Shown: positions 21,152 through 30,636 of the stretch, in pieces | Layout of the letters: each line of letters begins with the position of its first letter | Position numbering within the stretch: the stretch's first letter is position 1 | NCBI RefSeq assembly: GCF_000745235.1 | Contig: NZ_JQNL01000001.1 | Span: 3,280,001 to 3,344,000 of the forward strand | Source: Luteibacter mycovicinus | Lineage (GTDB): Bacteria; Pseudomonadota; Gammaproteobacteria; Xanthomonadales; Rhodanobacteraceae | Direction of reading: 5' to 3' | DNA: 64,000 nucleotides | Program-made: the position numbers and the translations under genes | Notes under the pieces: model-generated | What the model was told of the DNA's origin: nothing | The model's database searches: none | What the model saw: the letters and a program-made list of their open reading frames with translations, nothing else

Positions 21152-21218
21152 TGTAGGAGCGCGCCCTGCGCGCGACACGTTCTCGCAAAGAGCGTCGCGC
21201 GCAGGGCGCGCTCCTACA
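21152..21218. repeat. Inverted pair of REP-like repeats forming a 25-bp perfect stem
   Basis: Two copies face each other at 21152-21176 and 21194-21218. They are perfect complements over 25 bases, with a 17-base loop. The pair lies between the convergent 3' ends of murA and the DUF3108 gene. It probably serves as a bidirectional transcript end or 3' stabiliser, although there is no T-run. Confidence 0.85.
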
Positions 21219-21226
21219 GTTGAGGT

Positions 21227-21925
21227 TTACTTACCCTCGAACTTCACCAGCTCGAGGGTCAGATCCCCGCCATCTTTCTGCGCCAGCTTTACCGGCACCG
21301 GATACTTCGCCGGCGCGTACCACGCGTTGAAGCCGCGGTCCGCATCGGTGCGATCCACCCGCACGGTATCGAACGAGCCGGCCGGGACCGTGATTTTTTC
21401 TTTGCCCGACACCTTGAACTGCTGGTTCTCGACGGCCTGCTTCACCGCCACGGGAAAGGCCGCTTCCTGCTTGCCGTCGCGCAGCGCGACGCCGAGCGCG
21501 AGAGGCAGGGTGTTGCGGTCGATCATGCCCGGCACGGCGGCGTAGCTGAAGCTCTTGCTGTTGTCCTGGACCTGCACGGTCGCTCCCTGAACCTTGATGT
21601 CGCGCGTCTTCTGCTTGAACGACGCGTCCATCTGGTAGTGGTAGCTGACCGCCTGCGGCACCTGCCCCGCCCAGGCAAAGCGCGAGGTCTCGGTGGCGTT
21701 GGCGCCGAGTGCCGCGGCGAGGCCGGCGGTGCCCTTGCTGGCGTTGGTGTATTCGAACTGGCCGTTGCCGGCCGACTTCAGCACGATGGTGGCTTCACCG
21801 AGCGGGCTGCCGCCCTGAAGGACGTTGTAGGTAGCCGTGAACGACTGCGGCACGGCCGCGGCGAACGCGGCGGCGGGCAGGGCGAGGGCCAGCGCGAAGC
21901 CGGCGCGGAGGATTGAGGTCTTCAT
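21227..21925 (-). CDS. Periplasmic DUF3108 domain protein
   Basis: A 232-residue exported protein. It has a signal peptide (ILRAGFALALALPAAAFAAA) and then a DUF3108 region with beta-rich segments such as FTATYNVLQGGSPLGEATIVLK and KEKITVPAGSFDTVRVDRTD. The ATG at 21925 is chosen because the long upstream frame is Arg-rich noncoding sequence. It lies downstream of purM-purN on the same strand, about 80 bases after purN. The function of the family is not established; DUF3108 proteins are commonly found in this position in related genomes. Confidence 0.85.
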   Translation of the reverse strand: MKTSILRAGFALALALPAAAFAAAVPQSFTATYNVLQGGSPLGEATIVLKSAGNGQFEYTNASKGTAGLAAALGANATETSRFAWAGQVPQAVSYHYQMDASFKQKTRDIKVQGATVQVQDNSKSFSYAAVPGMIDRNTLPLALGVALRDGKQEAAFPVAVKQAVENQQFKVSGKEKITVPAGSFDTVRVDRTDADRGFNAWYAPAKYPVPVKLAQKDGGDLTLELVKFEGK

Positions 21926-22004
21926 GACACCCGATTCTAGCCGCGGTGGCTGAATGCGGGGCGACGGGGTGGCGAGCCGGGGATAGCCCGCGTGTCTGGA
22001 GAGC

Positions 22005-22029
22005 TCGCGCGCGGGGCGCGCTTCTACAG
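22005..22029 (-). repeat. REP-like repeat overlapping the purN stop codon
   Basis: A family copy with one change (CTGTAGAAG instead of CTGTAGGAG on the minus strand). The TAG inside the repeat is the stop codon of purN (22024-22026). Confidence 0.7.
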
Positions 22030-22659
22030 GTCGGTGAGGCGTAGGGGGCTCGTGAGCGGCAGACCATCGAAAATCGCGCCGCCCTCCCAGCGCAGTCGCC
22101 CGGACGCGATCGCCGCGACCACGGCCGGCAGCAGCTTGTGTTCTTCGACGAGCAGGCGCTCCGCCAGCGATATCTCCGTATCGCCCGGCAACACAGGGAT
22201 ACGCGCCTGCGCCACGACGGGTCCGCCATCCAGCTCCGCGGTGACGAAATGCACGCTTGCCCCATGCTCCGCGTCGCCCGCCTCGAGGCACTGCCGGTGC
22301 GTATGCAGTCCACGGTATTTCGGGAGCAGTGAAGGGTGGACGTTGATCGCCCGACCTTCCCAGGCGGCGACCACGTCGGCGTCGACGATGCGCATATAGC
22401 CGGCCAGCACCAGCAGATCGGCGCCGCTGGCGGCGACATGGCCGAACAGCGCGCGGTCGAAGTCGGCACGCGTCGCGAAATCGCGGGGATGAAGCGAGAC
22501 GGTGGGAATGCCCGCCTGGGCGGCGACAGTGAGCGCTCCGGCCCTGGACTTGTCGCTGCCGACCAGCACGAATTCGACAGGCAACCGCGCCGCGATCAGC
22601 GCGGCGAGATTACTGCCGCGCCCGGAGGCGAGCGCGGCGACGCGCAGGGGCCGATCCAC
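22024..22659 (-). CDS. purN: Phosphoribosylglycinamide formyltransferase
   Basis: GAR transformylase, the third step of purine synthesis, using 10-formyl-THF. About 211 residues. The N-terminus RVAALASGRGSNLAALIAA and the active-site segment INVHPSLLPKYRGLHTH are intact. The catalytic Asp lies in FVTAELDGGPVVAQA. No ATG is available near the conserved N-terminus, so the start is taken as GTG at 22659 (VDRPLR). It lies just after the purM stop. The stop codon falls inside a REP-like repeat. Confidence 0.94.
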   Translation of the reverse strand: MDRPLRVAALASGRGSNLAALIAARLPVEFVLVGSDKSRAGALTVAAQAGIPTVSLHPRDFATRADFDRALFGHVAASGADLLVLAGYMRIVDADVVAAWEGRAINVHPSLLPKYRGLHTHRQCLEAGDAEHGASVHFVTAELDGGPVVAQARIPVLPGDTEISLAERLLVEEHKLLPAVVAAIASGRLRWEGGAIFDGLPLTSPLRLTDL

Positions 22660-22667
22660 GAATGATC

Positions 22668-23705
22668 TCAGGCGATGTGAACGCGCTCGTCGCCGCTGGC
22701 GGCGACGACCGAGCCGATGGTCCACGTGTCCAGGCCGTGGCCGGCCAGCACGGCTTTCGCCGCGTCGACCTGATCCTGAGCCAGCAGCACCGTGAAGCCG
22801 ATGCCGCAGTTGAACGTGCGCCACATTTCGTCGCGGGTGACATTGCCCTCGCGCTGCAGCCACTGGAACACGGGCGGCAGTTCCCACGACGACGCGTCGA
22901 TCGACAAGCCGAGGCCGTCGGGTACGACGCGGATGATGTTCTCCTTCAGGCCGCCGCCGGTGATGTGTGCCATGCCATGCACGGCCACCTTGGCGATCAG
23001 CTCGAGGATCGGCTTGACGTAGATGGTGGTCGGCGCCATCAGCGCGTCGACCAGTGTGACGCCACCGATGTCGCTGTCCAGCGGCGAACCGGCGCGCTCG
23101 AGGATGCGGCGGATCAGCGAGTAACCATTGGAATGCGGTCCGGACGAGGCGACACCGAGAATGACGTCGCCGGCGACGATGGACGAGCCGTCGTTCATCT
23201 CGGCCTTTTCGACCGCGCCGACCGTGAAGCCGGCCAGGTCGTACTCGCCCGGCGGGTACATGTCCGGCATTTCGGCGGTTTCACCGCCGATCAGCGCGCA
23301 GCCGGCGAGTTCGCAGCCGCGGGCGATACCGCCGACGACGGACGCCGCGGTGTCGACGTCGAGCTTGCCGGTGGCGAAATAATCCAGAAAGAACAACGGT
23401 TCCGCGCCCTGCACCAGCACGTCGTTGACGCACATGCCGACCAGATCGATGCCGATCGTATCGTGGCGATCCAGCTGGTGAGCGAGCTTGAGCTTGGTGC
23501 CCACGCCATCGGTACCCGAGACCAGGACCGGCTCCTTGTAACGCCCGGAAAGGTCGAACAGGCCGCCGAAGCCGCCCAGTCCGCCCATGACTTCGGGGCG
23601 GAAAGTCCGCTTGACCATCGGCTTGATGCGCTCGACGAGCGCGTTGCCGGCATCGATGTCGACGCCTGCGTCGCGGTAGGTGAGGGAGCCCTGGTCGGAG
23701 GACAT
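22668..23705 (-). CDS. purM: Phosphoribosylformylglycinamidine cyclo-ligase
   Basis: AIR synthetase, which closes the imidazole ring with ATP. About 345 residues. The N-terminus is [23 protein letters not shown]. The nucleotide-binding region contains [15 protein letters not shown] and [25 protein letters not shown]. The segment VGAVEKAEM and the glycine-rich [11 protein letters not shown] are family hallmarks. The ATG at 23705 gives the normal length; the longer frame adds 72 unlike residues. It is upstream of purN and divergent from the DUF2066 gene. Confidence 0.96.
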   Translation of the reverse strand: MSSDQGSLTYRDAGVDIDAGNALVERIKPMVKRTFRPEVMGGLGGFGGLFDLSGRYKEPVLVSGTDGVGTKLKLAHQLDRHDTIGIDLVGMCVNDVLVQGAEPLFFLDYFATGKLDVDTAASVVGGIARGCELAGCALIGGETAEMPDMYPPGEYDLAGFTVGAVEKAEMNDGSSIVAGDVILGVASSGPHSNGYSLIRRILERAGSPLDSDIGGVTLVDALMAPTTIYVKPILELIAKVAVHGMAHITGGGLKENIIRVVPDGLGLSIDASSWELPPVFQWLQREGNVTRDEMWRTFNCGIGFTVLLAQDQVDAAKAVLAGHGLDTWTIGSVVAASGDERVHIA

Positions 23706-23841
23706 AAGCGGTTCCGGCGCGAATTGGAAACCCGGAATGATAGCAGCAAGCGGGCGCCCGGCCTTGCCCTGCACGCGCTTTGGATGGACGGCATGCCAAG
23801 GTTTGGGCAGACTTCCCGTCTTCACAAAGCGACGCCATACC

Positions 23842-24828
23842 ATGCGCCCAGCCCGTCTCATCGTCTTCCTGACGCTCCTCGTGGCGACCTGCCTCGGCTC
23901 CGCCGTGGCGCAGACCTCCATTTATACGGTCACCGTACCGGTCGCCGACACCAGTGCCGCCGTGCGCGATCAGGCCTTCGCCAACGGCCTGACCCAGGTG
24001 CTGTCGCGGGCTTCCAACGGAGCGGACCCCCGGGGCAAGCCTGGCTACGCGGACGCGATGAAGCAGCCGGGCGGCATGGTTCAGCAGTACAAGTACGCTC
24101 GCACCGGCGGCGCCAATGGTGCGCCACTGAGTCTGGACATCGTCTTCGACCCGGGCGCCATCCGCCGCATCCTCGCGGTCGGCGACTCGGCGGTGGCGGC
24201 GCCCAAGGCGCCGGTCCTGGTCGTTGCCCGCGACGCCAGCGGCAAGCTGCTTGGTCAGCAGGACCTGGTCCCGCTGGCGCAGATGGCCGACACGCGTGGC
24301 TATCAGATCGTTGTCCCCCGCGCCGACGCCATGCCCGACGCCAAGGCGCTCGCCAGTGGCGACCCCGCCGCGGTCGCGACGACGGCGCGCCAGTACAACA
24401 CCGGCGTCGTGCTCGTCGGCAGCATCGGCGACGACCAGACCGACTGGACCCTGGTCTCGGCCGGCAAGACGACCAGCTGGAAGGACAGCGGTGAGGCACG
24501 CGCCGCACTGTTGAGCAACGGCGCCAACGCGATGGCCGACAAGCTGGACCGCCAGTTCGCATCGACGCAGGGCGGCAGCTCGTCCGGCAAGGTCTGGGTA
24601 TCGGGTCTGCATTCGGCTTCCGATTACGCGGGCCTGTTGGCGACCTTCCAGAACGATCCGTCGATCAAGAGCGTGGCGCCGATTTCCGCGACGGCCGACG
24701 GGGTGCTGTTCAACATCAGCGCCGGTGCGCCACTGGCCCGCCTTGTCGCGGGCTACGCGTCCGCCGGCCATGTGCTGGTCGCCGACGCACACGCCGGTGC
24801 CGACCTCGCCGTGCGCTGGGTCCCCTGA
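23842..24828 (+). CDS. Exported DUF2066 domain protein
   Basis: A 328-residue protein with a signal peptide ([18 protein letters not shown], cut before QTSIYTVTV). The DUF2066 region is recognisable from [25 protein letters not shown] and GMVQQYKYA. The start at 23842 is the ATG directly before the signal sequence. It is the first gene of DUF2066-perM-hda, a conserved neighbourhood divergent from purM-purN. The family's function is unknown. Confidence 0.85.
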   Translation: MRPARLIVFLTLLVATCLGSAVAQTSIYTVTVPVADTSAAVRDQAFANGLTQVLSRASNGADPRGKPGYADAMKQPGGMVQQYKYARTGGANGAPLSLDIVFDPGAIRRILAVGDSAVAAPKAPVLVVARDASGKLLGQQDLVPLAQMADTRGYQIVVPRADAMPDAKALASGDPAAVATTARQYNTGVVLVGSIGDDQTDWTLVSAGKTTSWKDSGEARAALLSNGANAMADKLDRQFASTQGGSSSGKVWVSGLHSASDYAGLLATFQNDPSIKSVAPISATADGVLFNISAGAPLARLVAGYASAGHVLVADAHAGADLAVRWVP

Positions 24829-24832
24829 CCCG

Positions 24833-25999
24833 ATGACCCACGACACTTCCCGCCGCTGGCAGATGCTGGCGATCTCGGCGGTCATCATCTTCGTGATCTG
24901 GCTGCTGGCGCCGGTGCTCATGCCGTTCGCCATCGCCGCGATGCTGGCTTATCTGGGCGATCCGCTCGCCGATCGCCTCCAGCGCCTCGGCATGGGGCGT
25001 TCGTGGGCGGTCAGCATCGTCTTCACCGTCATCTCGCTGGTGTTCGTCGGCGTCCTGCTCCTGCTGGTGCCGCTGATCGAGCACCAGTTCGAGAATCTGT
25101 CCGAGAACCTGCCGCGCTACGTGGACTGGGTGCGCACCACCGCGCTGCCGTGGATCCAGGTGCGCCTGCACCTGGACGCCAACGTCTTCGACACCGATCG
25201 CCTCCTGGCGACGGTACGCGAGCACATCGGGTCGGTCGGCAGCATCGCCGCCAAGGCGATGACCAAGATCACGCAGTCGGGCATGGGCATCGTCACCTGG
25301 CTGACCAATGTCGTGCTGATTCCGGTCGTGGCGTTCTACCTGCTGCGCGACTGGGACACGATGATCGCGCACATTCAGCGCCTGCTGCCGCGCTCCATCG
25401 AGCCGACGGTCGTTCGCCTGGCGCGCGAGTCGGATCAGGTGCTCGGCGCGTTCGTCCGCGGCCAGTTGCTGGTCATGCTGGCGCTTGGCGTTTTCTACGG
25501 CCTGGGCCTGACCCTGGTCGGCATCTCGATCGGTCCCCTGATCGGCATGGTCGCCGGCCTGCTCAGCTTCGTGCCGTACCTGGGTTTCATGATCGGTTTC
25601 GTCGCGGCCCTGATCGCGGCTCTGGTCCAGTACGGGGACTGGACGCACGTGATCCTGGTCGGCGTCGTCTTCACCATCGGACAGTTGCTCGAGGGCTATG
25701 TCCTGGTGCCGCGTCTGGTCGGTGGCAAGATCGGTCTGCATCCGGTCGCGGTGATCTTCGCCGTGCTGGCGGGCGGTCACCTGTTCGGTTTCCTCGGTGT
25801 GCTGCTGGCGCTGCCGGCCGCGTCCGTCGTCGTCGTGTTGCTCCGCTACGTCTTCGCCCGTTACCGCGAGAGCGACCTCTACAAGGAGCCGGCCGCGCAG
25901 ACCCCGATGGCACAGAAGCTCGATGTCGATGTGGCGGTCGACGTGAAGGTCAAGCCGCGCCCGGATAACCCGATCCTGCCTCGCGATCCCGGTCCATGA
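24833..25999 (+). CDS. AI-2E/PerM family membrane transporter
   Basis: A 388-residue polytopic membrane protein of the AI-2E transporter (PerM/YdiK) family. N-terminal helices begin at MLAISAVIIFVIWLLAPVLMPF. A long soluble loop with the ENLPRYVDWVRTT segment follows, and the C-terminal helices carry LIGMVAGLLSFVPYLGFMIGF and GQLLEGYVLVPRLVGGKIGLHPVAV, the most conserved part of the family. Reported substrates in the family vary (autoinducer-2, Na+/H+ exchange), so none is assigned. It starts four bases after the DUF2066 stop and overlaps hda by four bases. Confidence 0.9.
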   Translation: MTHDTSRRWQMLAISAVIIFVIWLLAPVLMPFAIAAMLAYLGDPLADRLQRLGMGRSWAVSIVFTVISLVFVGVLLLLVPLIEHQFENLSENLPRYVDWVRTTALPWIQVRLHLDANVFDTDRLLATVREHIGSVGSIAAKAMTKITQSGMGIVTWLTNVVLIPVVAFYLLRDWDTMIAHIQRLLPRSIEPTVVRLARESDQVLGAFVRGQLLVMLALGVFYGLGLTLVGISIGPLIGMVAGLLSFVPYLGFMIGFVAALIAALVQYGDWTHVILVGVVFTIGQLLEGYVLVPRLVGGKIGLHPVAVIFAVLAGGHLFGFLGVLLALPAASVVVVLLRYVFARYRESDLYKEPAAQTPMAQKLDVDVAVDVKVKPRPDNPILPRDPGP

Positions 26000-26691
26000 G
26001 TACTCAGCTTCCCCTCGCGCTGCGCTGGCCCAGGCGCCAGCGTTTCGAGCACTTCCATGCCGGCGAGAACGCCGCGGCGGTCGACGCCGTGCGCGCCGCG
26101 GCCGTGGATGCGTCGGCGCCGTGGGTTTTCATGGCCGGTCCGCTGGGCAGTGGCCGCACGCATCTGCTGATCGCCGCCTGTCAGGCGGCGATCGATGTCG
26201 GGCGTACGGCGCAGTACCTGCCGCTGGCGGGCCTGCGCGGATCGCGTGCGGATGCCATTCGTGGCATGGCCGGCAGCGACGTGCTGGCCATCGACGACAT
26301 CGATTCGGTCGCTGGCGAGGCGGACGCGGAGCACGCGCTGTTCGATACGTTCAACCGTTACCGCGCGGAGGGCGCGACGCTGTTGTTTTCGGCATCGGGT
26401 GCGCCCGTGTCGCTCGACATCGCGCTGCCGGATCTTCGTTCGCGACTGGGCTCGCTGACCCAGGCTCTGCTGAAGCCACTGGGCGACATGGAGCGCCGGG
26501 TTGTGCTGCGCGAGCAGGCGGGGGCTCGCGGCATCGAGCTGGACGACGTCGTCCTGGACTGGTTGTTCGCGCACCACGCGCGCGACCTGGGTACCTTGCT
26601 CGATCTGCTCGATACCCTGGATCGCGCGTCACTCGCCGCACAGCGACGCGTGACGGTGCCGTTTCTGCGTAACCTGCTGAAGAACGACTAG
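25996..26691 (+). CDS. hda: DnaA regulatory inactivator Hda
   Basis: A 231-residue AAA+ protein related to DnaA domain III that promotes DnaA-ATP hydrolysis together with the beta clamp. The N-terminal clamp-binding motif is within STQLPLALRW (QLPL). The P-loop is AGPLGSGRTHLL, with Arg in place of Lys as is common in Hda. Walker B is VLAIDDID. The gene overlaps the end of the PerM-like gene (ATGA). Its TAG stop overlaps the stop of the convergent phosphoesterase gene within CTAG. Confidence 0.93.
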   Translation: MSTQLPLALRWPRRQRFEHFHAGENAAAVDAVRAAAVDASAPWVFMAGPLGSGRTHLLIAACQAAIDVGRTAQYLPLAGLRGSRADAIRGMAGSDVLAIDDIDSVAGEADAEHALFDTFNRYRAEGATLLFSASGAPVSLDIALPDLRSRLGSLTQALLKPLGDMERRVVLREQAGARGIELDDVVLDWLFAHHARDLGTLLDLLDTLDRASLAAQRRVTVPFLRNLLKND

Positions 26692-27713
26692 ACGTCGATC
26701 TCGCGGATCAACTCGCGTCTTGCCGGATCGTTTTCGCGAACGCCGTACACCTTCAGCTTCTTCGACTCCGGCCAGTGCTCTACGATGAGATAGGTACGCT
26801 GCGATGCCGATCCGCTGAGAAACACGGGTGGCGCGCCAAAGCCACCGCTGTAATAGCCCATGCGCCCGTGGTAATGACCCGCAAACACCGCTGCGACACG
26901 ATGGGTCGCCAGCATCGCCTGTAAGGGCGTGGGCGCGCGAGACCCGGTCGAGAACTCGTCGGGCTTGTGCACGTGCACCAGCAGAAAGTCGTAAGCACCC
27001 GGCGTGCTCCATCTGGGGAGGTGTCGAGTAAGCCATGGCGTGCTCGGTGTCACCTCGTAGCGATAGCCTGCCGGGCCAGCACCCCAGTTGATCGTTGCGG
27101 CATAGCCCGGCGAATTGTTGAGTTGCAGGTTGAGCACCTGCTCCCAGCCGTCCGGCGTGAACGCGTACGACCAGCTCCCTTCCTTGCGTAGGCCAGTGAA
27201 CAGGCCGCCCGCGAACGCCGCGTAATCGAAGTCGGTCACGCGTCCGTTCTGCCGGTGGCGACGAACGTGCTGCGCGAGATTGTCGAGGGCGTCGATCGCA
27301 CAGTGTGTCAGGGCCGAGCACACGAAGTTGGTGAGGTTGTTCTGGTAATCGTGGTTGCCGAGCCCATAGTAGACTTCGTCGCCCAGCAGACCGAGCAGGT
27401 CATGGATCTTCTCCTGCTCACTTGGGGCGGCCTGGGACGTCAGGTCGCCGTTGACGATCACCGGGATGTGCTGCCCTGGATAGTTGCGCCGGAAAGCCGC
27501 GATGCTTTCGTACTGTTCGCGTATGAGCGCCTCGGCGAGTGTCTTGTCGGCGAGGTCGGAGTGTTCGCCGTCATCGGTGGCCGGTGTCCAGGGGTACTGT
27601 GGATCCGAGGTGATCACCATGATCCGTGGTGTTTCCGCGTAAGCGCCACTGCTGGTGAAGGCCAGGCATAGCGCGGCTGCTTGTAATGGCACACGCGTGA
27701 GAAGGTTGCGCAT
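26688..27713 (-). CDS. Secreted metallophosphoesterase (paralog 1)
   Basis: A 341-residue exported calcineurin-like phosphoesterase. The signal peptide is VPLQAAALCLAFTSSGAYA. Metal-binding motifs in order are TSDPQYPW (a variant of the usual DxH block), VNGDLT, GLGNHDYQNN, LLVHVH and AGHYHGRMG. The ATG at 27713 has GGAAG upstream. It shares its layout with the next gene upstream at 27738-28778, so the two are a tandem duplication. Its 3' end overlaps hda on the opposite strand. Substrate is unknown. Confidence 0.87.
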   Translation of the reverse strand: MRNLLTRVPLQAAALCLAFTSSGAYAETPRIMVITSDPQYPWTPATDDGEHSDLADKTLAEALIREQYESIAAFRRNYPGQHIPVIVNGDLTSQAAPSEQEKIHDLLGLLGDEVYYGLGNHDYQNNLTNFVCSALTHCAIDALDNLAQHVRRHRQNGRVTDFDYAAFAGGLFTGLRKEGSWSYAFTPDGWEQVLNLQLNNSPGYAATINWGAGPAGYRYEVTPSTPWLTRHLPRWSTPGAYDFLLVHVHKPDEFSTGSRAPTPLQAMLATHRVAAVFAGHYHGRMGYYSGGFGAPPVFLSGSASQRTYLIVEHWPESKKLKVYGVRENDPARRELIREIDV

Positions 27714-27737
27714 GAGTGTTTCTTCCTTGAAGTGAGG

Positions 27738-28778
27738 TCAGCGACCGGCGGTACCGGCCGGTACGGTGTCGACAAGTGTTTTCCGTGAGGGGTCGTTGCC
27801 TCGTACGGCGTAGACGCGCAGATGCCGCGACTCGGTGTCGTGCTCCACGATCAGATAGCTTCGCTGGCTGGCTGAGCCGCTCAGGAATACCGGTACACCG
27901 GCCATCGTCCTGAAGCGTCCCAGCGTGCCGTGGTAATGGCCGGCGAACACGGCGGCAACATGCCCCGAGGCGATCGTCTGCTCGAACTCGTCGTCGTAGT
28001 CGCTGGCATCGTGCATATGCACCAGAGCGAAATCGTAGGCACGGTCGGCAGGTGTGCCGTAGGTGGGGATGGCTAGATGGCGGTCGAGCAAGGTGCGCAA
28101 CCACGGCACGGACGGATCGATGTCGAAGCGGGCAGGCAGGATGCCCTCGGTCGTGTCGAATGACACCGCATAGCGGGGGTAATTATTGAGCTGGACCTGC
28201 AGGACGCGGTCCATGCCTGGCGTTTGTGCGGCGTAGGCGAGGCTGCCCTTGTAGCGGTTACCAAGGCCTCTGGCGTCGATCGAAAAGTCGAACGAGACTT
28301 TGCCGGGCTTCGCGGTCACATGGCTGACCAGTCCCCAGATGCTGTCACGCGCGCAGCCGTTGTTGGCGCAGCCGCTGCCGTTCGGCTGGCGGATGTTGTT
28401 CTGGTAATCGTGGTTGCCCAGGCCGAGATGAACGTTGTCGCCGAGGATGCGGTAGAGCTCCTCCATGACGTCGCGCTGCCAGCCATGCCCGTAGGCGGTG
28501 AGATCGCCATTGATGAAGACGGGGATGTCCTCCCCCGGACGAGCGGCGCGATAAGCGGCGATGCTGCGGTATTGCTCTTCGATCAATGCGCGGGATCGTG
28601 CATTGCGCACATCGTCGGGCTGGGGTCTGCCGGCGTCGGTCGCGTCCGTCCAGGGATACTGCGGGTCGGAAGTGACGATCATCGTATGTACGGCGGCGGT
28701 CGCGCTGGAGGCGAAAATCGCCGAGACCGTGGCTATGGCGAGCGCGGCCGCGATGCGGCCAGGGAGTATGGTTTGCAC
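27738..28778 (-). CDS. Secreted metallophosphoesterase (paralog 2)
   Basis: A 346-residue paralog of the neighbouring gene. The signal peptide is IAAALAIATVSAIFASSATA. Motifs are VTSDPQYPW, INGDLTAYGHG, GLGNHDYQNNIRQP, ALVHMHD and AGHYHGTLG. Cysteines in GSGCANNGCARD could form a disulfide. The start is GTG at 28778, with AAGGA upstream. The two genes are separated by 24 bases and are probably co-transcribed. The pair resembles secreted phosphodiesterases of bacteria, but I cannot name the substrate. Confidence 0.87.
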   Translation of the reverse strand: MQTILPGRIAAALAIATVSAIFASSATAAVHTMIVTSDPQYPWTDATDAGRPQPDDVRNARSRALIEEQYRSIAAYRAARPGEDIPVFINGDLTAYGHGWQRDVMEELYRILGDNVHLGLGNHDYQNNIRQPNGSGCANNGCARDSIWGLVSHVTAKPGKVSFDFSIDARGLGNRYKGSLAYAAQTPGMDRVLQVQLNNYPRYAVSFDTTEGILPARFDIDPSVPWLRTLLDRHLAIPTYGTPADRAYDFALVHMHDASDYDDEFEQTIASGHVAAVFAGHYHGTLGRFRTMAGVPVFLSGSASQRSYLIVEHDTESRHLRVYAVRGNDPSRKTLVDTVPAGTAGR

Positions 28779-28876
28779 GGTACGTTTCCTTGTGCGTCGT
28801 GGGCGGCTGCGAACGTCCCGTTCGCGACGACAAGGTAAGACGGTGAAGTCTGAGCGTCTGTCAGGCTTGGTGAGGC

Positions 28877-28902
28877 AGCGGCGAGGAGAAGGCCTCGCCG
28901 CT
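28877..28902. other. GC-rich hairpin downstream of suhB
   Basis: A perfect 10-bp stem (AGCGGCGAGG and CCTCGCCGCT) with a six-base loop, between suhB and the phosphoesterase gene. No T-run follows on either strand, so it is at most a weak or factor-dependent transcript end. Confidence 0.45.
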
Positions 28903-28926
28903 TGTAGGGTTTCGCCGCGTGGGGCG

Positions 28927-29730
28927 TTAAACCCCGAGCAGGCGCGCCGTGGCGTTGGCCTTAATTACGTCGGTCATGGCGGCAGCCACCTTGTGGTTGC
29001 CAGCGATGATGTTGCCGCTCTCCGGCAGGCCTTCCTTGCCGCCGAAGTCGCCATAGACGCCACCGGCCTCGCGCACCAGCAGAGCACCCGCGGCGATGTC
29101 CCACACGTTGAGCGACGGCTCGAAGAAACCGTCCAGGCGGCCCGCGGCGACGTAGGCCAGATCCAGTGCGGCCGAACCCATCCGGCGGATGTCTTCGGCT
29201 TCCTTGAGGAGCTCGCCGGTCATGGCCAGCTGCGCCTCGAGGTGGTTGCGCGCGCGGTAGGGATAACCCGTGGCGAGCAGCGAGCCGGCGAGGCCTTCAC
29301 GCTTGCCGACGCGGATGCGGCGGTCGTTGAGGTAGGCGCCGTCGCCCTTGCTCGCGGTGAACAGCTCGTCGCGCAGCGGATCGAAGACCACGCCATAGAC
29401 CGGCTCGCCCTTTTCCACCAGCGCGATGGACACGCAGAAGTGGGGGATGCCACGCAGGTAATTGTGGGTGCCGTCGAGCGGATCGATGACCCAGACAAGC
29501 GGTCCCTTGCCGATCTGCCCCGACTCCTCGCCGAGAATGGCGTGGGTGGGGTAGGCGCGGCGAAGTTCCTTCACGATCTCGGCTTCGGCGAGGCGGTCGA
29601 CCTCGGACGCGAAGTCCATCCGCTGCTTTTCGACGACCGCGAGGCCCTCGATGCGATTCATGTAGCGCAGGATGATGTTTCCTGCGGAGCGCGCGGCGCG
29701 CGCCGCGACGTTGACGGCGGGTCTTGGCAT
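28927..29730 (-). CDS. suhB: Inositol-1-monophosphatase family protein SuhB
   Basis: A 267-residue member of the inositol monophosphatase family; in E. coli SuhB also joins rRNA antitermination complexes. Metal-binding motifs are [26 protein letters not shown] and the C-terminal [18 protein letters not shown]. The ATG at 29730 (MPRPAV) fits the family; the much longer upstream frame is antisense to trmJ. It is divergent from trmJ with 135 bases between starts, the usual suhB/trmJ arrangement in gammaproteobacteria. Confidence 0.95.
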   Translation of the reverse strand: MPRPAVNVAARAARSAGNIILRYMNRIEGLAVVEKQRMDFASEVDRLAEAEIVKELRRAYPTHAILGEESGQIGKGPLVWVIDPLDGTHNYLRGIPHFCVSIALVEKGEPVYGVVFDPLRDELFTASKGDGAYLNDRRIRVGKREGLAGSLLATGYPYRARNHLEAQLAMTGELLKEAEDIRRMGSAALDLAYVAAGRLDGFFEPSLNVWDIAAGALLVREAGGVYGDFGGKEGLPESGNIIAGNHKVAAAMTDVIKANATARLLGV

Positions 29731-29865
29731 GGGGATCGACTTGTCAAAAGAACGGGAGATCGCGGTCGGGCCGCGTCGGTCGGTGAGTTTAACACCGGCT
29801 CGCCCTATGCCCAAGTCGTTGCCGTTGTAGACTTTCCGGTCCTCCATCCTGCACGCCCGTCGCCC

Positions 29866-30636
29866 ATGGCCCTCTCCGAGCTCCACGACCGCCTCCGTTT
29901 CGTCCTTGTCCGCACCTCGCACTCGGGCAATATCGGCTCGGCCGCGCGCGCCATGCGCACCATGGGTTTCGACCGCCTGACCCTGGTCGCCCCCCACCGG
30001 TTCCCCGATCCGGAAGCCACGGCCCTGGCCGCGGGTGCCGACGACGTGCTCGGCCAGGCCGCGATCCATGACGATCTGGTGGCCGGCCTGGCCGGCGCCA
30101 CCTTTTCGCTGGGCCTTTCGGCTCGGCGCCGCGGGGTCAATCTTCCGGAACTGGATCCTCGCGAAGGCGCCGCCCAGGCGATCGCCGCCGCCCGCCGCGG
30201 CGAGCAGGTGGCCCTGGTTTTCGGCAACGAGCGCACGGGACTGGAGAATGACGAGCTCGCCCGCTGCCACGCGATGGTCCGCATTCCCAGTGTCGACGAC
30301 TTCAGTTCGCTGAATCTGTCGCAGGCGGTGCAGGTGGTCGCTTATGAACTGCGTACGGCCCTGCTGGCCGACGAACAGCCGGTCGTGGCGCAGGCCAAGC
30401 CCGATCCGGACGAGATCCCCGCCGACGCCGAGCAGCTCGAGCGGTTCTTCACGCACCTGGGCGAGATGCTCGACGATATCGAGTTCCACAAGGGGCGTTC
30501 CCCGACCACGATCATGCTGAAACTGCGCAAGCTGTTCCTGCGCGCCCGTCCTGAATTGCGGGAACTGCGCATTCTTCACGGGATTCTGGCCGATGCGCAG
30601 CGCATGGCCGGTATCGCGCACAAGCGCGACGGCTAA
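29866..30636 (+). CDS. trmJ: tRNA (cytidine/uridine-2'-O-)-methyltransferase TrmJ
   Basis: A SPOUT-class RNA 2'-O-methyltransferase of 256 residues that modifies position 32 of tRNAs in characterised bacteria. Motif 1 is [23 protein letters not shown], the SAM-knot loop is [15 protein letters not shown], and motif 3 is [17 protein letters not shown]-terminal helical extension (from about residue 190) is typical of TrmJ. Its stop overlaps that of the convergent ExoD gene. Confidence 0.94.
   Translation: MALSELHDRLRFVLVRTSHSGNIGSAARAMRTMGFDRLTLVAPHRFPDPEATALAAGADDVLGQAAIHDDLVAGLAGATFSLGLSARRRGVNLPELDPREGAAQAIAAARRGEQVALVFGNERTGLENDELARCHAMVRIPSVDDFSSLNLSQAVQVVAYELRTALLADEQPVVAQAKPDPDEIPADAEQLERFFTHLGEMLDDIEFHKGRSPTTIMLKLRKLFLRARPELRELRILHGILADAQRMAGIAHKRDG

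Noticed and set aside
28561..29865. Long plus-strand ORF extending upstream of trmJ across suhB
   Set aside because: The extension is antisense to suhB. TrmJ homology begins at the ATG at 29866.
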